A stretch of DNA of 64,000 bases. It comes from Primulina eburnea (taxonomy: Eukaryota; Streptophyta; Magnoliopsida; Lamiales; Gesneriaceae). The notes under the pieces are model-generated. The model saw nothing but the letters and a program-made list of their open reading frames with translations, made no database searches and was not told the DNA's origin. Below, in pieces: positions 11,131 through 23,349 of this stretch. The translations under genes and the position numbers were made by a program. The first letter of the stretch is position 1, and each line of letters begins with the position of its first letter. The stretch is from assembly GCF_022965805.1 (NCBI RefSeq), contig NC_133102.1, positions 7,572,885-7,636,884 of the forward strand. The letters run 5' to 3'.

Positions 11131-12640
11131 CATCGCATAATTATATATAATATATAATAATATAATATAATATATATAATATTTAACATTTTAACACCGG
11201 TATATCTCTTTGGACCAGTCAAACGCTTAAATTTTCTAAAACTCAAAACATAGAACTTCTATATCTTTGAGTTTTCTACGTTATAACCAAATCTCAAATC
11301 ATTTGGACATTCATATGATCAACATATGTCATATTTTCCTCTTTAAAATTAATTAATTATTTAATAATCTCACGTTACTAAATCAACACATTGTAATATT
11401 TAATTCAAACATTACAATAATATATCTTTCAAAAGCATTCTTAACCAACACATACTTTCAAAATTTTAGATTAGGTGATATATCACGCCTAACATAAAAA
11501 TATGCATATAAAATTTTTAATTTGAAAATCACAAAATTATCATCTTACTATTTAATTAAAGTCGAGGTCCTTATACTAAAAAACTTCTAATTGATTTGTT
11601 GAGAGCTATTTAAATTTACAATTATATCATCATTATATAATGATTTTTTTAAATCTTTTATAATGTATTTATCTATATTTTTAAATCCAATCATATATTT
11701 ATTTAAACTTTTAAATTTTATGTAGTCTATCACTACGAATAAAAAATATGAAAAAATCATTTATTTGAAAGTAACAAAAATTAGTATGTTTAGTTAAATA
11801 TTTCAAATGTATAACCACAAAATAAGTGTAAATGAAAATTTGTTTTTTACACATTGTAAAAATACAAAAAAGCAATAAACTTCCTATATATAATTATATT
11901 AATAGGATTTTACGTATATTTCTTTTTAAAAATGGAGCAAATTTATTCTTATACAGTTTTGATATGTTGCACATTTATATGAGCATCGATGAGGTAACAC
12001 TCATCTATTAGATGTGATAAAATATAGACATACCGATGTCTTTTTTATTTTTCTTTTAATTTTTCGTTTTGGGAAACAAGGATGTCTTTTTTGTGTGAGT
12101 GGTAATTTGATATATATATATATTTATTTTTTTTTTGCTTTCTCGATATTTTGTCTTTCATATGGAATGAACTTATCACTGGTGGAAGATGGTGAAGGCG
12201 CACAGAGACTGAAAAGGTCTTGTTCCCATAAAAGATTAACACTAAAAAAGAAAAAAAGAGAAAAAAAAATTTAACCTAGTCGGCCTTTTCTTATGGATAA
12301 GTAGTATATATTTTTTTGGAAAAACAAAAAATGTATTTTTTTGATAAAATTGGTGAATAGTGTATTTTTTTGAATTAAGAAAATTGCAAACTAATTAATA
12401 GTGTTTTTTTTAAAAAAAATTAATGATCCAATAAACGTCAGAGAGACAAAATTTAGACTTCAACAAATAATTTTTTATGAAATACGAATGTTTTTTAAAG
12501 TTGCATTTGGATTGGATCATTTGAAATCCAAAATTGTAAATTTATTTTTATTAGTAAATAAGTTAAACATATAATACTCAAATTCATCATTTACTTATTT
12601 AAATTATAATTATATTAATCACAACGGATTTCAAATGTAT
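11131..12640. other. AT-rich non-coding DNA
   Basis: Begins with a TA-rich low-complexity junction (11131-11180). It may contain the rest of the interrupted LTR, but I could not find its end. Otherwise there are only AT-rich runs and no coding similarity. From about 12500 the sequence resembles the ATTTGAAATCC repeat also seen at 23725-23900 and 29130-29400. Confidence 0.5.
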
Positions 12641-12645
12641 CTAAT
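12641..12645. repeat. Target-site duplication CTAAT, left copy
   Basis: CTAAT directly precedes the 5' LTR and is repeated at 23114-23118 after the 3' LTR. A 5-bp duplication is standard for Ty3/gypsy integrase. Confidence 0.95.
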
Positions 12646-14070
12646 TGTAGAGCCCAATTTCGTACACGTAAAACCCATGCATTTATTTAAATTAGTAAAT
12701 CATTTAATTTATTTTAAAGGAGTTTAGTCATGCATAATTCATTTAAATGCATTATTTTAAAGTATCTACGTTTATGTGATGCACGTTAAAATGTCTTTCG
12801 AGTTCCATGTTTCAGGCGATCATTCGAGGCGGGATTGAGGAAAAGACCCGGGGACGATTTTTGGCAATTTAAAGATGGTATCTTATTTTAGTTGAGTTTG
12901 ACGGCATTTTCAATTAATTTATTGAATTTTAGCATTTCAAGTCTAAATCATGTATTTATCAATTTTAAGAGTTTAAAACTTTTAAAATCTAACATGGTGT
13001 GTGTTATATTTTAATTAAGAATTTTATTTAAAAGTTAATTGTGAGTTAGTGCTTTAATTAGTAGACAATTATTTTAGTAAACTAAAATTCAGTCTCCTAA
13101 TTACACTAAAACACACGCCTCACACACACATTACACGCTTTTACACACACCTGTAACGCCTAAACACACACACACACACTCTATCATTCAGTTTTTATTA
13201 TTTTGAGAGAAGAAAACCTAGGGATTCTCCTTCTCTACAGCAGCCGCCCCATCCCCTTCACGATCCCAGCAAGTTTCATGAGTTTTTATCGCAAGTTTTA
13301 GCGCCACGATCGTCCCGGATCAACCTCGCTTTCATCCCCGCTTCGATATCGCCGGTTCGGTAACGTTTAATATCAAAAAGGCACGTATATTCTGTTCTTG
13401 ATGTGTCGATCAAGTCATATATTGTATTGCGTTGTTTTTATGCGTAAAAGTTATGTATGATGTTAGTAGTTTGAGCGGATCATAGATCGGATCAATTTCG
13501 AAGGAAAAGTTTTAGATCTAAAACTCGTTTTTGCTGTCTTTTCAAATACTGCGATTTTTCTGTTCATATTTTGAGAAAACTTTCAACTAGAAAAATGTAG
13601 AACTTTTCGATGCCTTCGATTTGACATAAAACTCGAGATCTTTGGACGAAAAATGAGTGAGTTATGATGTTTTTCGTGAGACTGCTCAAACTGTAATTTT
13701 CAGAAAATGTGTTATTGATGTGTTCCTTGAAGTTTTACGTTGCAGGCTTCGTTGGGGCTCGACGGGTGATCGCCGCTGCACATAGGTACTTCGGTTATGA
13801 TGTTGGAATGGTCATCGATGTTTTGTTTCGTGTCGATAGGCACTAAGATGGTTCTAGAGTCGTAGGAACAATCATTGATGTCCAATTCGTTGTTGTGTCG
13901 TTGGTTGTGAATTGTTACCCTCGGGGTGATGTTTATGCACTTGGGTTTGGTATAATACCTTAGTGTTCTAAGAAGTGCCTCGTGGTGACGTTCATAGTCC
14001 GAGGAATCGAGTCTAGAAGACTAAGCAAAAACATGTTCAGAATCTCGTAAGTTTCGACCGACAGTAGCCA

Positions 14071-14335
14071 CACGGACCTTGCCACGGACCCTGACACGGG
14101 GTCCAGTGCATTTGTTTTCTCGTGAGTGTCAAATTTGCGCAGATACACGGACCTTTACCCGGACCCTGGCACGGGGTCCGTGCCTTCACTTTCTCACAAG
14201 TGTCAAAGTTGCGAGTGGACACGGACCCTTACACGGAGGCAGGCACGGGGTCCGTGCCCCTTTTTCTTTCCGAGTACATCCTTCACCGTAGGTAGACGGA
14301 CCTGTACACGGACCCGGGTTAGGGGTCCGTGTACA
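14071..14335. repeat. Array of CACGGACC...GGGTCCGTG hairpins in the 5' LTR
   Basis: Four units of about 38-42 bp spaced about 75 bp (near 14071, 14144, 14219 and 14294) each contain CACGGACC and an inverted GGGTCCGTG. The 3' LTR has the same array at about 21770-22034; one base inserted in the first unit here (GTCCAGTGC) is absent there. Confidence 0.8.
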
Positions 14336-14654
14336 CACTGTTTGGGAAAAATATTATTTTTGGTTTCAAGGTTTGATGCCATGGTTTAGAGCAAGGATTA
14401 GTAAGGTCATGTCATGGGAAGTTATAGAAGGTCCTAAGATATGATCGAGCTTGAGAGTAAGTATAATTTTTCTACGTCTAATGCTATGCAAGTTAAGTAT
14501 GAAATTCATGTTAGTATGTCGCAGCGACGGCCCCAGTCGAAGTCCAACGAATCCCTCAACGCCAAGTAAGTATGAATGACGTGCAAAAGAAAATGTTTTA
14601 AGTTTCGAGGTATGCTAATTGTCTTGTGACCAAAGAAAGTTAGGATTGGAAAGC

Positions 14655-14775
14655 GTTAAATCATGAACGGGGACCAATCCGCCCGTTAAATTATGAACGG
14701 GTTAGATCGTGGTTGTGAAGCGTTAAATTATGAACGTGGATCAACTGGCCTGTTAAATTATGAACATGGATCTTA
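14655..14775. repeat. GTTAAATTATGAACG tandem motif, four copies, 5' LTR
   Basis: The motif GTTAAAT(C/T)ATGAAC recurs four times with 25-37 bp spacing. The 3' LTR carries the matching array at about 22351-22467. It could be a promoter-proximal protein-binding array, but this is not shown by the sequence. Confidence 0.75.
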
Positions 14776-15416
14776 TGTATGCGGCAGTGGATACGTCCCT
14801 GTCAGCCCAGTACTGTGGTGTGTCTGATCAGGCGTTTATCATGTTAAGGGTCACTTGCTTTGAAACATCCTCTACGTAAAATTATGCAGCCAAGTATGTG
14901 AAGTATGATAGCATGTTTAAGAAAAGTTTATGATCATGGCACGTCGTAGTATGTATGTTCAAGTTCAAGTTTATTCCAAGTTGAAGTTTATGCAAGTTCA
15001 ATTTAAAGTTATGTATGTCCTATATTAAAGATGCATGCGATTTTATTATGTAGTACTCGTTATTTCCAGTTTATACGTGTTGAGTCTTTAGACTCACTAG
15101 ACTTGATCGATGCAGGTGAGTACGATGACAGGAGACAGGAGGTGGCGACCAAGGGGCAGGCTTGGGCTGAGCGGCAGGCTAAACCCGAGGACCGCAAGTT
15201 TATGTTTTTAAGCACAGTTTTAAATACTCTGAATTTTTATGATTTGAATGTGAGATGTTTTGAGACAGCGTTCTTTTAGCAACTTTTTAATTGGTGATGG
15301 ATTATTTTAAAAATATTTTTATGAATGTTGGGTGACGACCGTATGGATGTTTTTATTTAATAAAATTTTTAATTTTTCCGCAAATTTCAAGTAGTAAAAG
15401 TACGGTACGTTACAGT

Positions 15417-15430
15417 TGGTATCAGAGCCA
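15417..15430 (+). promoter_or_regulatory. Primer binding site of the chromovirus
   Basis: TGGTATCAGAGCCA two bases after the 5' LTR, complementary to the 3' end of initiator tRNA-Met. Confidence 0.9.
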
Positions 15431-15651
15431 GGTTCTTGTAAAGGGTTACGCCTACTGCCAGTCGCAAGAAGCTCACAAGGTCACACCTCAAGTCTGTAAG
15501 TTTTAAAGTTTCAAGATTTATGTTTTGTAGTATGCATTGAGTTACGATTTCAGCATGCCCATGTTTTAAGTTCAGTACGTGCATCATATGTTATGTATAT
15601 CACGATCATACATGTTGGGTTTACGTGTTGGGTAATTATTGGAACAGTATG

Positions 15652-16726
15652 CCTCCTAGACGTGAAATTAACCGGGAAGATAGGGAGGAGGACAGAGAGC
15701 CTCGAGTCGAGGAGAGGGCCAATCCTCCACCACCTCCACCACCCGACATGCAGGCCCAGATGATGGCTGGAATGACTCAGTTCTTTGCCCAGTTTATGGG
15801 TAACCAGACAGTGGCTGATGCAGGGGCGAGACCCAGAGCTGAGGCTGTCTACGAGAGGTTCAGCAGGATGCACCCAGATAAATTCTCAGGGACGACGGAC
15901 CCATTGATAGCAGAGGGATGGGTTAAATCCATCGAGGTAATTTTCGATTTTATGGAGTTGCAGGATGCTGATCGAGTGAGGTGCGCTATCTTTCTACTTC
16001 ATGGGAGTGCAAGAGTTTGGTGGGAGAGCGCATCAGTGATAGTTAACCTACAGACTCTCACGTGGAATGGGTTCAAAGAGGTGTTTTACTCCAAGTACTT
16101 CACTGAGGAAGTGCGTACGAAACTGATTGGGGAGTTCATGACGCTACGACAGGGAGATAGCAGCGTAGCTGATTATGTGCAGAAGTTTGAGAAGGGTTGC
16201 CAATTTATGCCCTTAATCGCCAATGATGTTCAGGCCAAGGTGAGACACTTTCTCCTTGGAATGCGGCCGATCTTGCGCCGTGATGTGAAGGTGGTAGGGC
16301 CTATGACCTATGAGGTCGCCGTAGCGAGGGCATTGGAAGCGGAGCAGGATATGAAAGAGATTGAGAAGGATCGACTGGGCAAGAGGCCCTTTCAGGCACC
16401 GCAGCAACACCAGCAGTATCAGCAGCGACCACCATTTAAGAAGCCCTACCAGGGGCAGCCTGGAAAGAAACCATACCAAGGACCACCTAAGGGCAAGGGT
16501 CCTATCCAACAGCAGGGGGCGCCGCAGAAGCCCGGTAATTTCCCTGTTTGTCAGAAGTGTAACCGCCAGCATCCAGGACCATGCTTGTATGGGTCAGGCA
16601 AGTGCTTTAAGTGTGGTGCTACCGACCACATGCTAAAGGAGTGCCCGCAGTGGAAGCAGCCAACTCAAGGCCGGGTATTCGCCATGCACGCTCAGGAAGC
16701 GGATCCGGACACTACTTTACTGACCG
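15652..16726 (+). CDS. gag: Gag (exon 1 of gag-pol)
   Basis: The start MPPRREINREDREEDREP is typical of plant Ty3 Gag. The capsid-like retrotransposon gag domain spans about residues 65-190 (RMHPDKFSGTTDPLIAEGWV through LIGEFMTLRQGDSSVADYV). A Gln/Pro/Lys-rich linker follows. A CCHC zinc knuckle (CFKCGATDHMLKEC) lies near residue 325. Gag forms the cytoplasmic virus-like particle that packages the RNA. The frame continues past 16726 into an intron-like stretch and ends at TAA 16906-16908 if unspliced. If spliced it joins pol in frame after LLTG. The upstream ATGs in the leader at about 15625 are in frame and could also be used. Confidence 0.92.
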
Positions 16727-16933
16727 GTAAACTTTCCTACCTAAGCTCAGTATTACTTTGCCTTGCAGGTGAATTTTATTTGGGGATTTTTAGGATGCTA
16801 GTATTGTTTGAGTATATTTGGGTTACTATCTTGTTAGCATTATTTTTGAATGGCATAGGACATCGAATTTTATTATGCGTAAGGTTAATGTTAGTATTTT
16901 GGATATAAGTTGTGTTGTGCTAACGCATCTCAG
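16727..16933 (+). other. Predicted GT-AG intron between gag and protease (207 bp)
   Basis: The donor is ACCG|GTAAAC and the acceptor CATCTCAG|GGAAC. The interior is T-rich, as plant introns are, and a CTAAC branch-point-like motif lies near the acceptor. Removal joins phase 1 to phase 1 and restores one open gag-pol frame of about 1484 codons. Protease coding similarity begins exactly after the acceptor ([17 protein letters not shown]) with no ATG available. Unspliced RNA stays in the gag frame (207 is a multiple of 3) and stops at 16906-16908 after a very hydrophobic tail. Splicing is predicted, not seen. Confidence 0.7.
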
Positions 16934-19900
16934 GGAACATTTTCATAAAGAGATTAGCTACAACTGCACTGATAGATTCAGGAGCCACTCACTCCTTTAT
17001 ATCAGAGACCTTCGCTAATCACCTGGACATCAAGTCCATCGGCCTAGACTTGAACTTCTCAGTGACAGTCCCATCAGGGGAAGAGTTGTTAGCTACCAGT
17101 GTGATCAGGGATATCGATCTAGAACTGCAGGGCCACCTAGTGTATGCAGATTTGATCGTATTGCCGATGCCAGAGTTCGATATCATTTTGGGCATGGACT
17201 GGCTGACTAAGAACCGAGTTCTAATCGATTTTCAGAAGAGGTCGGTATTGGTCAGACCGCTCGGTATGGAGCAGTTTTTATTCGAGCCAGCTAGATGGAG
17301 GAGTTTCCCTCGTATGATTTCGTGCATGCAGGCGAGGAAATTAATTTCAAAGGGATGTCAGGCTTTCTTGGCCAGTGTTATAGCAGCGCCTGACGTGCCC
17401 ACTCCTTCTATTTCAGAAGTGCCAGTAGCCAGAGAATTTCCAGACGTCTTCCCAGACGACGTCACAGGCCTTCCACCAGATAGAGAGGTGGAGTTTGCCA
17501 TCGATCTCATGCCTGGTACAGTGCCGATCTCTAAGGCACCGTACAGATTAGCTCCAGCAGAGATGTTAGAACTTAAACAGCAGATTCAGGAGCTCTTAGA
17601 CAAGGAGTTTATCCGCCCGAGTTTCTCACCATGGGGCGCACCAGTACTCTTTGTGAAAAAGAAAGATGGGAGCATGAGACTGTGCATCGATTACCGTGAG
17701 CTGAACAAGGTAACGATCAAGAATAAGTATCCGTTGCCACGAATCGAAGATTTGTTCGACCAGTTGCAGGGAGCTACCGTGTTCTCCAAAATCGATCTTC
17801 GATCAGGGTATCACCAACTGAGAGTAAAGGATGCAGATGTGCATAAGACAGCTTTCAGGACCAGATACGGGCATTACGAGTTCTTAGTGATGCCGTTTGG
17901 ATTGACCAATGCTCCAGCTATTTTCATGGATCTCATGAACCGAGTATTTCAACCGTTCCTCGATCAGTTCGTCATAGTGTTCATTGACGATATTCTCATA
18001 TACTCGAAGAGCCATGAGGAGCACGACCAGCACTTGAGGACAGTTTTGCAGACTTTGCAGAGCCGTAAGTTGTATGCAAAATTCAGTAAGTGCGAGTTTT
18101 GGTTGCAGAAAGTCGCGTTTTTGGGGCATATAGTGTCTAGTAGAGGGATTGAAGTGGATCCAGCCAAAGTGGCAGCTGTCAAGGAATGGGTAGAGCCAAA
18201 GAATGCATCCGAGATCCGCAGCTTTTTGGGCTTAGCAGGCTACTACCGTAAGTTTATTCAGGGGTTTTCGTCTATAGCAGTGCCACTCACTTCACTAACC
18301 AAGAAGAATGCTAAATTTACGTGGAGTGATGAATGTCAGAAGAGCTTCGACACCTTGAAGCAAGCTCTCATTTCCGCACCGGTGTTAGCCATGCCATCAG
18401 GGCAAGGAGATTATGTGTTATACACCGATGCATCTAAGCTCGGTTTAGGAGCAGTGTTGATGCAACAGGGTCGAGTTATAGCTTATGCTTCCAGACAGTT
18501 AAAGGTGCATGAGAAGAACTACCCGACTCACGATTTGGAATTAGCAGCCGTTGTCTTTGCATTGAAGATTTGGAGACATTACTTATACGGCGAGAAGTGT
18601 CATATTTTCACCGATCACAAAAGTCTCAAATATTTCTTCACGCAGAAGGAGCTGAATATGAGACAGAGACGATGGTTAGAACTTGTGAAGGACTATGATT
18701 GCGAGATTAGCTACCACCCGGGAAAAGCTAACGTCGTGGCAGACGCTTTGAGCAGAAAGGTGGCAGTCATAGCACAATTGTCAGTTCAGAGACCGCTTCA
18801 GTCTGAGATTCAGAGGTTTGGTCTAGAGATTTATCGTAAGGGCAGAGCTCCTAGATTGTCTAATCTGACAGTCAAATCTGATTTACTAGACCGCATTCGA
18901 GCAGGACAGTCTTCAGATGAGCAACTACAGAAATGGAGACTGAAGGATGAAGCTAAGGGCAGTGTTTTGTACACAGTGTCAGATGGTATCGTGAGATACA
19001 GAGACAGAATGTGGGTGCCTAGTGTTGATTCGATCAGACAGGATATTCTGACAGAGGCACACGCATCTCCGTATTCTATTCACCCAGGAGGTACCAAGAT
19101 GTACAAAGACCTGCAGATTTTGTATTGGTGGCCAGGGATGAAGAGAGACATCCGCAGATTTGTATCTGAGTGCCTCACTTGTCAGCAGGTGAAGGCAGAG
19201 CATCAGAGGCCAGCAGGTATGCTTAAGCCACTCCCTATCCCAGAGTGGAAATGGGAGAACATCACTATGGATTTCGTCGTTGGGTTACCTAAGTCAGTCA
19301 AAGGGTCTAATTCTATTTGGGTTATAGTGGATCGACTCACTAAGTCAGCGCATTTTCTGCCAGTGAAGACGACTTTCTCCATGACGCAGTATGCGGAGCT
19401 TTATATCCGGGAGATAGTCCGTTTGCATGGTTTCCCAGTCTCTATTGTGTCCGACAGGGATCCGAGGTTTACATCGTCCTTCTGGAAGAGCTTGCATGCA
19501 GCTATGGGGACGAAGTTACTGTTCAGTACAGCTTTTCACCCGCAGACAGATGGTCAGTCTGAGCGAGTGATTCAGATTTTGGAAGACTTGCTAAGAGCTT
19601 GCATGATTGATTTTCAGGGAACTTGGGAGTCTAAGCTACCTCTAGTAGAGTTCACATACAACAACAGTTTCCAAGCATCAATTGGTATGGCTCCCTATGA
19701 AGCGTTGTATGGTCGGAAGTGCAGATCGCCAGTTCATTGGGATGAAGTTGGTGAGAGAACAGATCTAGGCCCAGAGATAGTTCAGCAGACTGCAGAAGTG
19801 GTGGTCAAGATTCGTGACAGAATGAAGACCGCCCAAAGCCGTCAGAAGAGCTATGCCGATAAGAGAAGAAGAGATCTCGAGTTTGCCGTTGGGGATCACG

Positions 19901-20313
19901 TTTTCGTCAAGATAGCACCCATGAAGGGTGTTATGAGATTTGGGAAAAGAGGCAAGTTGAGTCCAAGGTTTATTGGACCGTTCGAGATTTTGGACAGAGT
20001 TGGGACACTAGCCTATCGTGTTGCCCTTCCGCCGAATCTGGCCGGGGTGCACAATGTGTTCCATGTCTCGATGCTGAGGAAATACCTAGCTAATCCTTCG
20101 CATGTTCTGAGTTATGAGCCTTTGCAGCTTGCTCCAGATTTGTCTTATGAGGAAAGACCGACTCAAATCCTCGACAGACAGGAGCGCAGACTCCGGAACA
20201 AAGTGACTAAGCTAGTCAAAGTTCGGTGGTTTAACCAATCAGTGGAAGAGGCCACTTGGGAGTCAGAGGCAGATATGAGACTTCGCTACCCGGAATTGTT
20301 CGGTAAGACTTAA
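16934..20313 (+). CDS. pol: Pol: protease, RT, RNase H, integrase, chromodomain (exon 2)
   Basis: Open to the TAA at 20311-20313. In order: aspartic protease ([11 protein letters not shown], Asp codon at 16975) and reverse transcriptase ([20 protein letters not shown]; active site [10 protein letters not shown]). Then RNase H ([16 protein letters not shown] and DHKSLKYF). Then integrase with its zinc region ([16 protein letters not shown]), catalytic [16 protein letters not shown] and [13 protein letters not shown]-terminal chromodomain ends the protein ([17 protein letters not shown], then [14 protein letters not shown]). No stop or shift breaks the frame, and all catalytic acidic residues I can check are present. 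The chromodomain marks it as a chromovirus, whose integrase is thought to be guided to marked chromatin. The first ATG of this exon is at 17050, after the protease active site, so translation must enter from gag. Confidence 0.95.
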
Positions 20314-20335
20314 TTTCGAGGACGAAATTTTTATA

Positions 20336-20349
20336 AGTGGGGGAGGAAC
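20336..20349 (+). promoter_or_regulatory. Polypurine tract
   Basis: AGTGGGGGAGGAAC lies immediately before the 3' LTR and would prime plus-strand DNA synthesis. Confidence 0.85.
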
Positions 20350-23113
20350 TGTAGAGCCCAATTTCGTACACGTAAAACCCATGCATTTATTTAAATTAGT
20401 AAAGCATTTAATTTATTTTAAAGGAGTTTAGTCATGCATAATTCATTTAAATGCATTATTTTAAAGTATCTACGTTTATGTGATGCACGTTAAAATGTCT
20501 TTCGAGTTCATGTTTCAGGCGATCATTCGAGGCGGGATTGAGGAAAAGACCCGGGGACGATTTTTGGCAATTTAAAGATGGTATCTTATTTTAGTTGAGT
20601 TTGAGGGCATTTTCAATTAATTTATTGAATTTTAGCATTTCAAGTCTAAATCATGTATTTATCAATTTTAAGAGTTTAAAACTTTTAAAATCTAGCATGG
20701 TGTGTGTTATATTTTAATTAAAGAATTTTATTTAAAAGTTAATTGTGAGTTAGTGTTTTAATTAGTAGACAATTATTTTAGTAAACTAAAATTCAGTCTC
20801 CTAATTACACTAAAACACACGCCTCACACACACATTACACGCTTTTACACACACCTGTAACGCCTAAACACACACACACTCTATCATTCAGTTTTTATTA
20901 TTTTGAGAGAAGAAAACCTAGGGATTCTCCTTCCCTACAGCAGCCGCCCCATCCCCTTCACGATCCCAGCAAGTTTCGTGAGTTTTTATCGCAAGTTTTA
21001 GCGCCACGATCGTCCCGGATCAACCTCGCTTTCATCCCCGCTTCGATATCGCCGGTTCGGTAACGTTTAATATCAAAAAGGCACGTATATTCTGTTCTTG
21101 CTGTGTCGATCAAGTCATATATTGTATTGCGTTGTTTTTATGCGTAAAATTTATGTATGATGTTAGTAGTTTGAGCGGATCATAGATCGGATCAATTTCG
21201 AAGGAAAAGTTTTAGATCTAAAACTCGTTTTTGCTGTCTTTTCAAATACTGCGATTTTTCTGTTCATATTTTGAGAAAACTTTCAACTAGAAAAATGTAG
21301 AACTTTTCGATGCCTTCGATTTGACATAAAACTCGAGATTTTTGGACGAAAAATGAGTGAGTTATGATGTTTTTCGTGAGACTGCTCAAACTGTAATTTT
21401 CAGAAAATGTGTTATTGATGTGTTCCTTGAAGTTTTACGTTGCAGGCTTCGTTGGGGCTCGACGGGTGATCGCCGCTGCACATAGGTACTTCGGTTATGA
21501 TGTTGGAATGGTCATCGATGTTTTGTTTCGTGTCGATAGGCACTAAGATGGTTCTAGAGTCGTAGGAACAATCATTGATGTCCAATTCGTTGTTGTGTCG
21601 TTGGTTGTGAATTGTTACCCTCGGGGTGATGTTTATGCACTTGGGTTTGGTATAATACCTTAGTGTTCTAAGAAGTGCCTCGTGGTGACGTTCATAGTCC
21701 GAGGAATCGAGTCTAGAAGACTAAGCAAAAACATGTTCAGAATCTCGTAAGTTTCGACCGACAGTAGCCACACGGACCTTGCCACGGACCCTGACACGGG
21801 GTCCGTGCATTTGTTTTCTCGTGAGTGTCAAATTTGCGCAGATACACGGACCTTTACCCGGACCCTGACACGGGGTCCGTGCCTTCACTTTCTCACAAGT
21901 GTCAAAGTTGCGAGTGGACACGGACCCTTACACGGAGGCAGGCACGGGGTCCGTGCCCCTTTTTCTTTCCGAGTACATCCTTCACCGTAGGTAGACGGAC
22001 CTGTACACGGACCCGGGTTAGGGGTCCGTGTACACACTGTTTGGGAAAAATATTATTTTTGGTTTCAAGGTTTGATGCCATGGTTTAGAGCAAGGATTAG
22101 TAAGGTCATGTCATGGGAAGTTATAGAAGGTCCTAAGATATGATCGAGCTTGAGAGTAAGTATAATTTTTCTACGTCTAAGCTATGCAAGTTAAGTATGA
22201 AATTCATGTTAGTATGTCGCAGCGACGGCCCCAGTCGAAGTCCAACGAATCCCTCAACGCCAAGTAAGTATGAATGACGTGCAAAAGAAAATGTTTTAAG
22301 TTTCGAGGTATGCTAATTGTCTTGTGACCAAAGAAAGTTAGGATTGGAAAGCGTTAAATCATGAACGGGGACCAATCCGCCCGTTAAATTATGAACGGGT
22401 TAGATCGTGGTTGTGAAGCGTTAAATTATGAACGTGGATCAACTGGCCTGTTAAATTATGAACAGGGATCTTATGTATGCGGCAGTGGATACGTCCCTGT
22501 CAGCCCAGTACTGTGGTGTGTCTGATCAGGCGTTTATCATGTTAAGGGTCACTTGCTTTGAAACATCCTCTACGTAAAATTATGCAGCCAAGTATGTGAA
22601 GTATGATAGCATGTTTAAGAAAAGTTTATGATCATGGCACGTCGTAGTATGTATGTTCAAGTTCAAGTTTATTCCAAGTTGAAGTTTATGCAAGTTCAAT
22701 TTAAAGTTATGTATGTCCTATATTAAAGATGCATGCGATTTTATTATGTAGTACTCGTTATTTCCAGTTTATACGTGTTGAGTCTTTAGACTCACTAGAC
22801 TTGATCGATGCAGGTGAGTACGATGAACAGGAGACAGGAGGTGGCGACCAAGGGGCAGGCTTGGGCTGAGCGGCAGGCTAAACCCGAGGACCGCAAGTTT
22901 ATGTTTTTAAGCACAGTTTTAAATACTTTGAATTTTTATGATTTGAATGTGAGATGTTTTGAGACAGCGTTCTTTTAGCAACTTTTTAATTGGTGATGGA
23001 TTATTTTAAAAATATTTTTATGAATGTTGGGTGACGACCGTATGGATGTTTTTATTTAATAAAATTTTTAATTTTTCCGCAAATTTCAAGTAGTAAAAGT
23101 ACGGTACGTGACA
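20350..23113 (+). repeat. 3' LTR of the chromovirus (2764 bp)
   Basis: Almost identical to the 5' LTR, starting TGTAGAGCCC and ending ACGTGACA. Differences seen by eye include a shorter CA run near 20870, a lost A in the first hairpin unit, and GTGACA for GTTACA at the end. It is followed by the CTAAT duplication at 23114-23118. Confidence 0.95.
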
Positions 23114-23349
23114 CTAATATTCTAATGATATGAAATCCATTATGATTACTGATTAGTATAATTGTAATACAAATAAGTTGTAGGCAGATTTATTTGAATT
23201 TCTTTTGTGTAAGTTATCTAAAGAATGAATATACATTTTATCCATAGATTTCATATTCTTCTATCAAAACACAATCTTATGATGATGACGATCAACTTAA
23301 TCGCGACAAAACAATCGAACTAGGAGTTCACCTAGAGAGCTTTGTATAT

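Larger units (their letters stand above)
12646..15414 (+). repeat. 5' LTR of the chromovirus (2769 bp)
   Basis: Begins TGTAGAGCCCAATTTCG and ends GGTACGTTACA just before the PBS. It is unusually long. The middle holds a hairpin array (14071-14335) and a tandem motif array (14655-14770). Small open frames inside it are by-products of the repeats. Transcription should start in this LTR, but I could not place a TATA box with confidence. Confidence 0.95.
12646..23113 (+). mobile_element. Complete Ty3/gypsy chromovirus (Tekay/Del-like), about 10.47 kb
   Basis: The element has two LTRs (12646-15414 and 20350-23113), both starting TGTAGAGCCC and ending in ACA. A tRNA-Met type PBS follows the 5' LTR and a purine-rich tract precedes the 3' LTR. 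The 5-bp duplication CTAAT flanks it at 12641-12645 and 23114-23118. Gag and pol (protease, RT, RNase H, integrase, chromodomain) are all open apart from one predicted intron. By eye the LTRs differ at about 20 places in 2.77 kb, so the insertion is young. All signs point to an element able to move or recently so. Assignment to Tekay/Del rests on the C-terminal chromodomain and is my inference. Confidence 0.95.

Noticed and set aside
14037..14389. Small open frames in the chromovirus LTR, repeated in the 3' LTR
   Set aside because: They follow the hairpin repeats and are present in both strands and frames; no protein family.
16213..16572. Antisense frame in gag
   Set aside because: Shadow of the Pro/Gln-rich gag linker.
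23114..23349. Continuation of a gene interrupted by the chromovirus
   Set aside because: Flanks on both sides are AT-rich repeat DNA without coding similarity.
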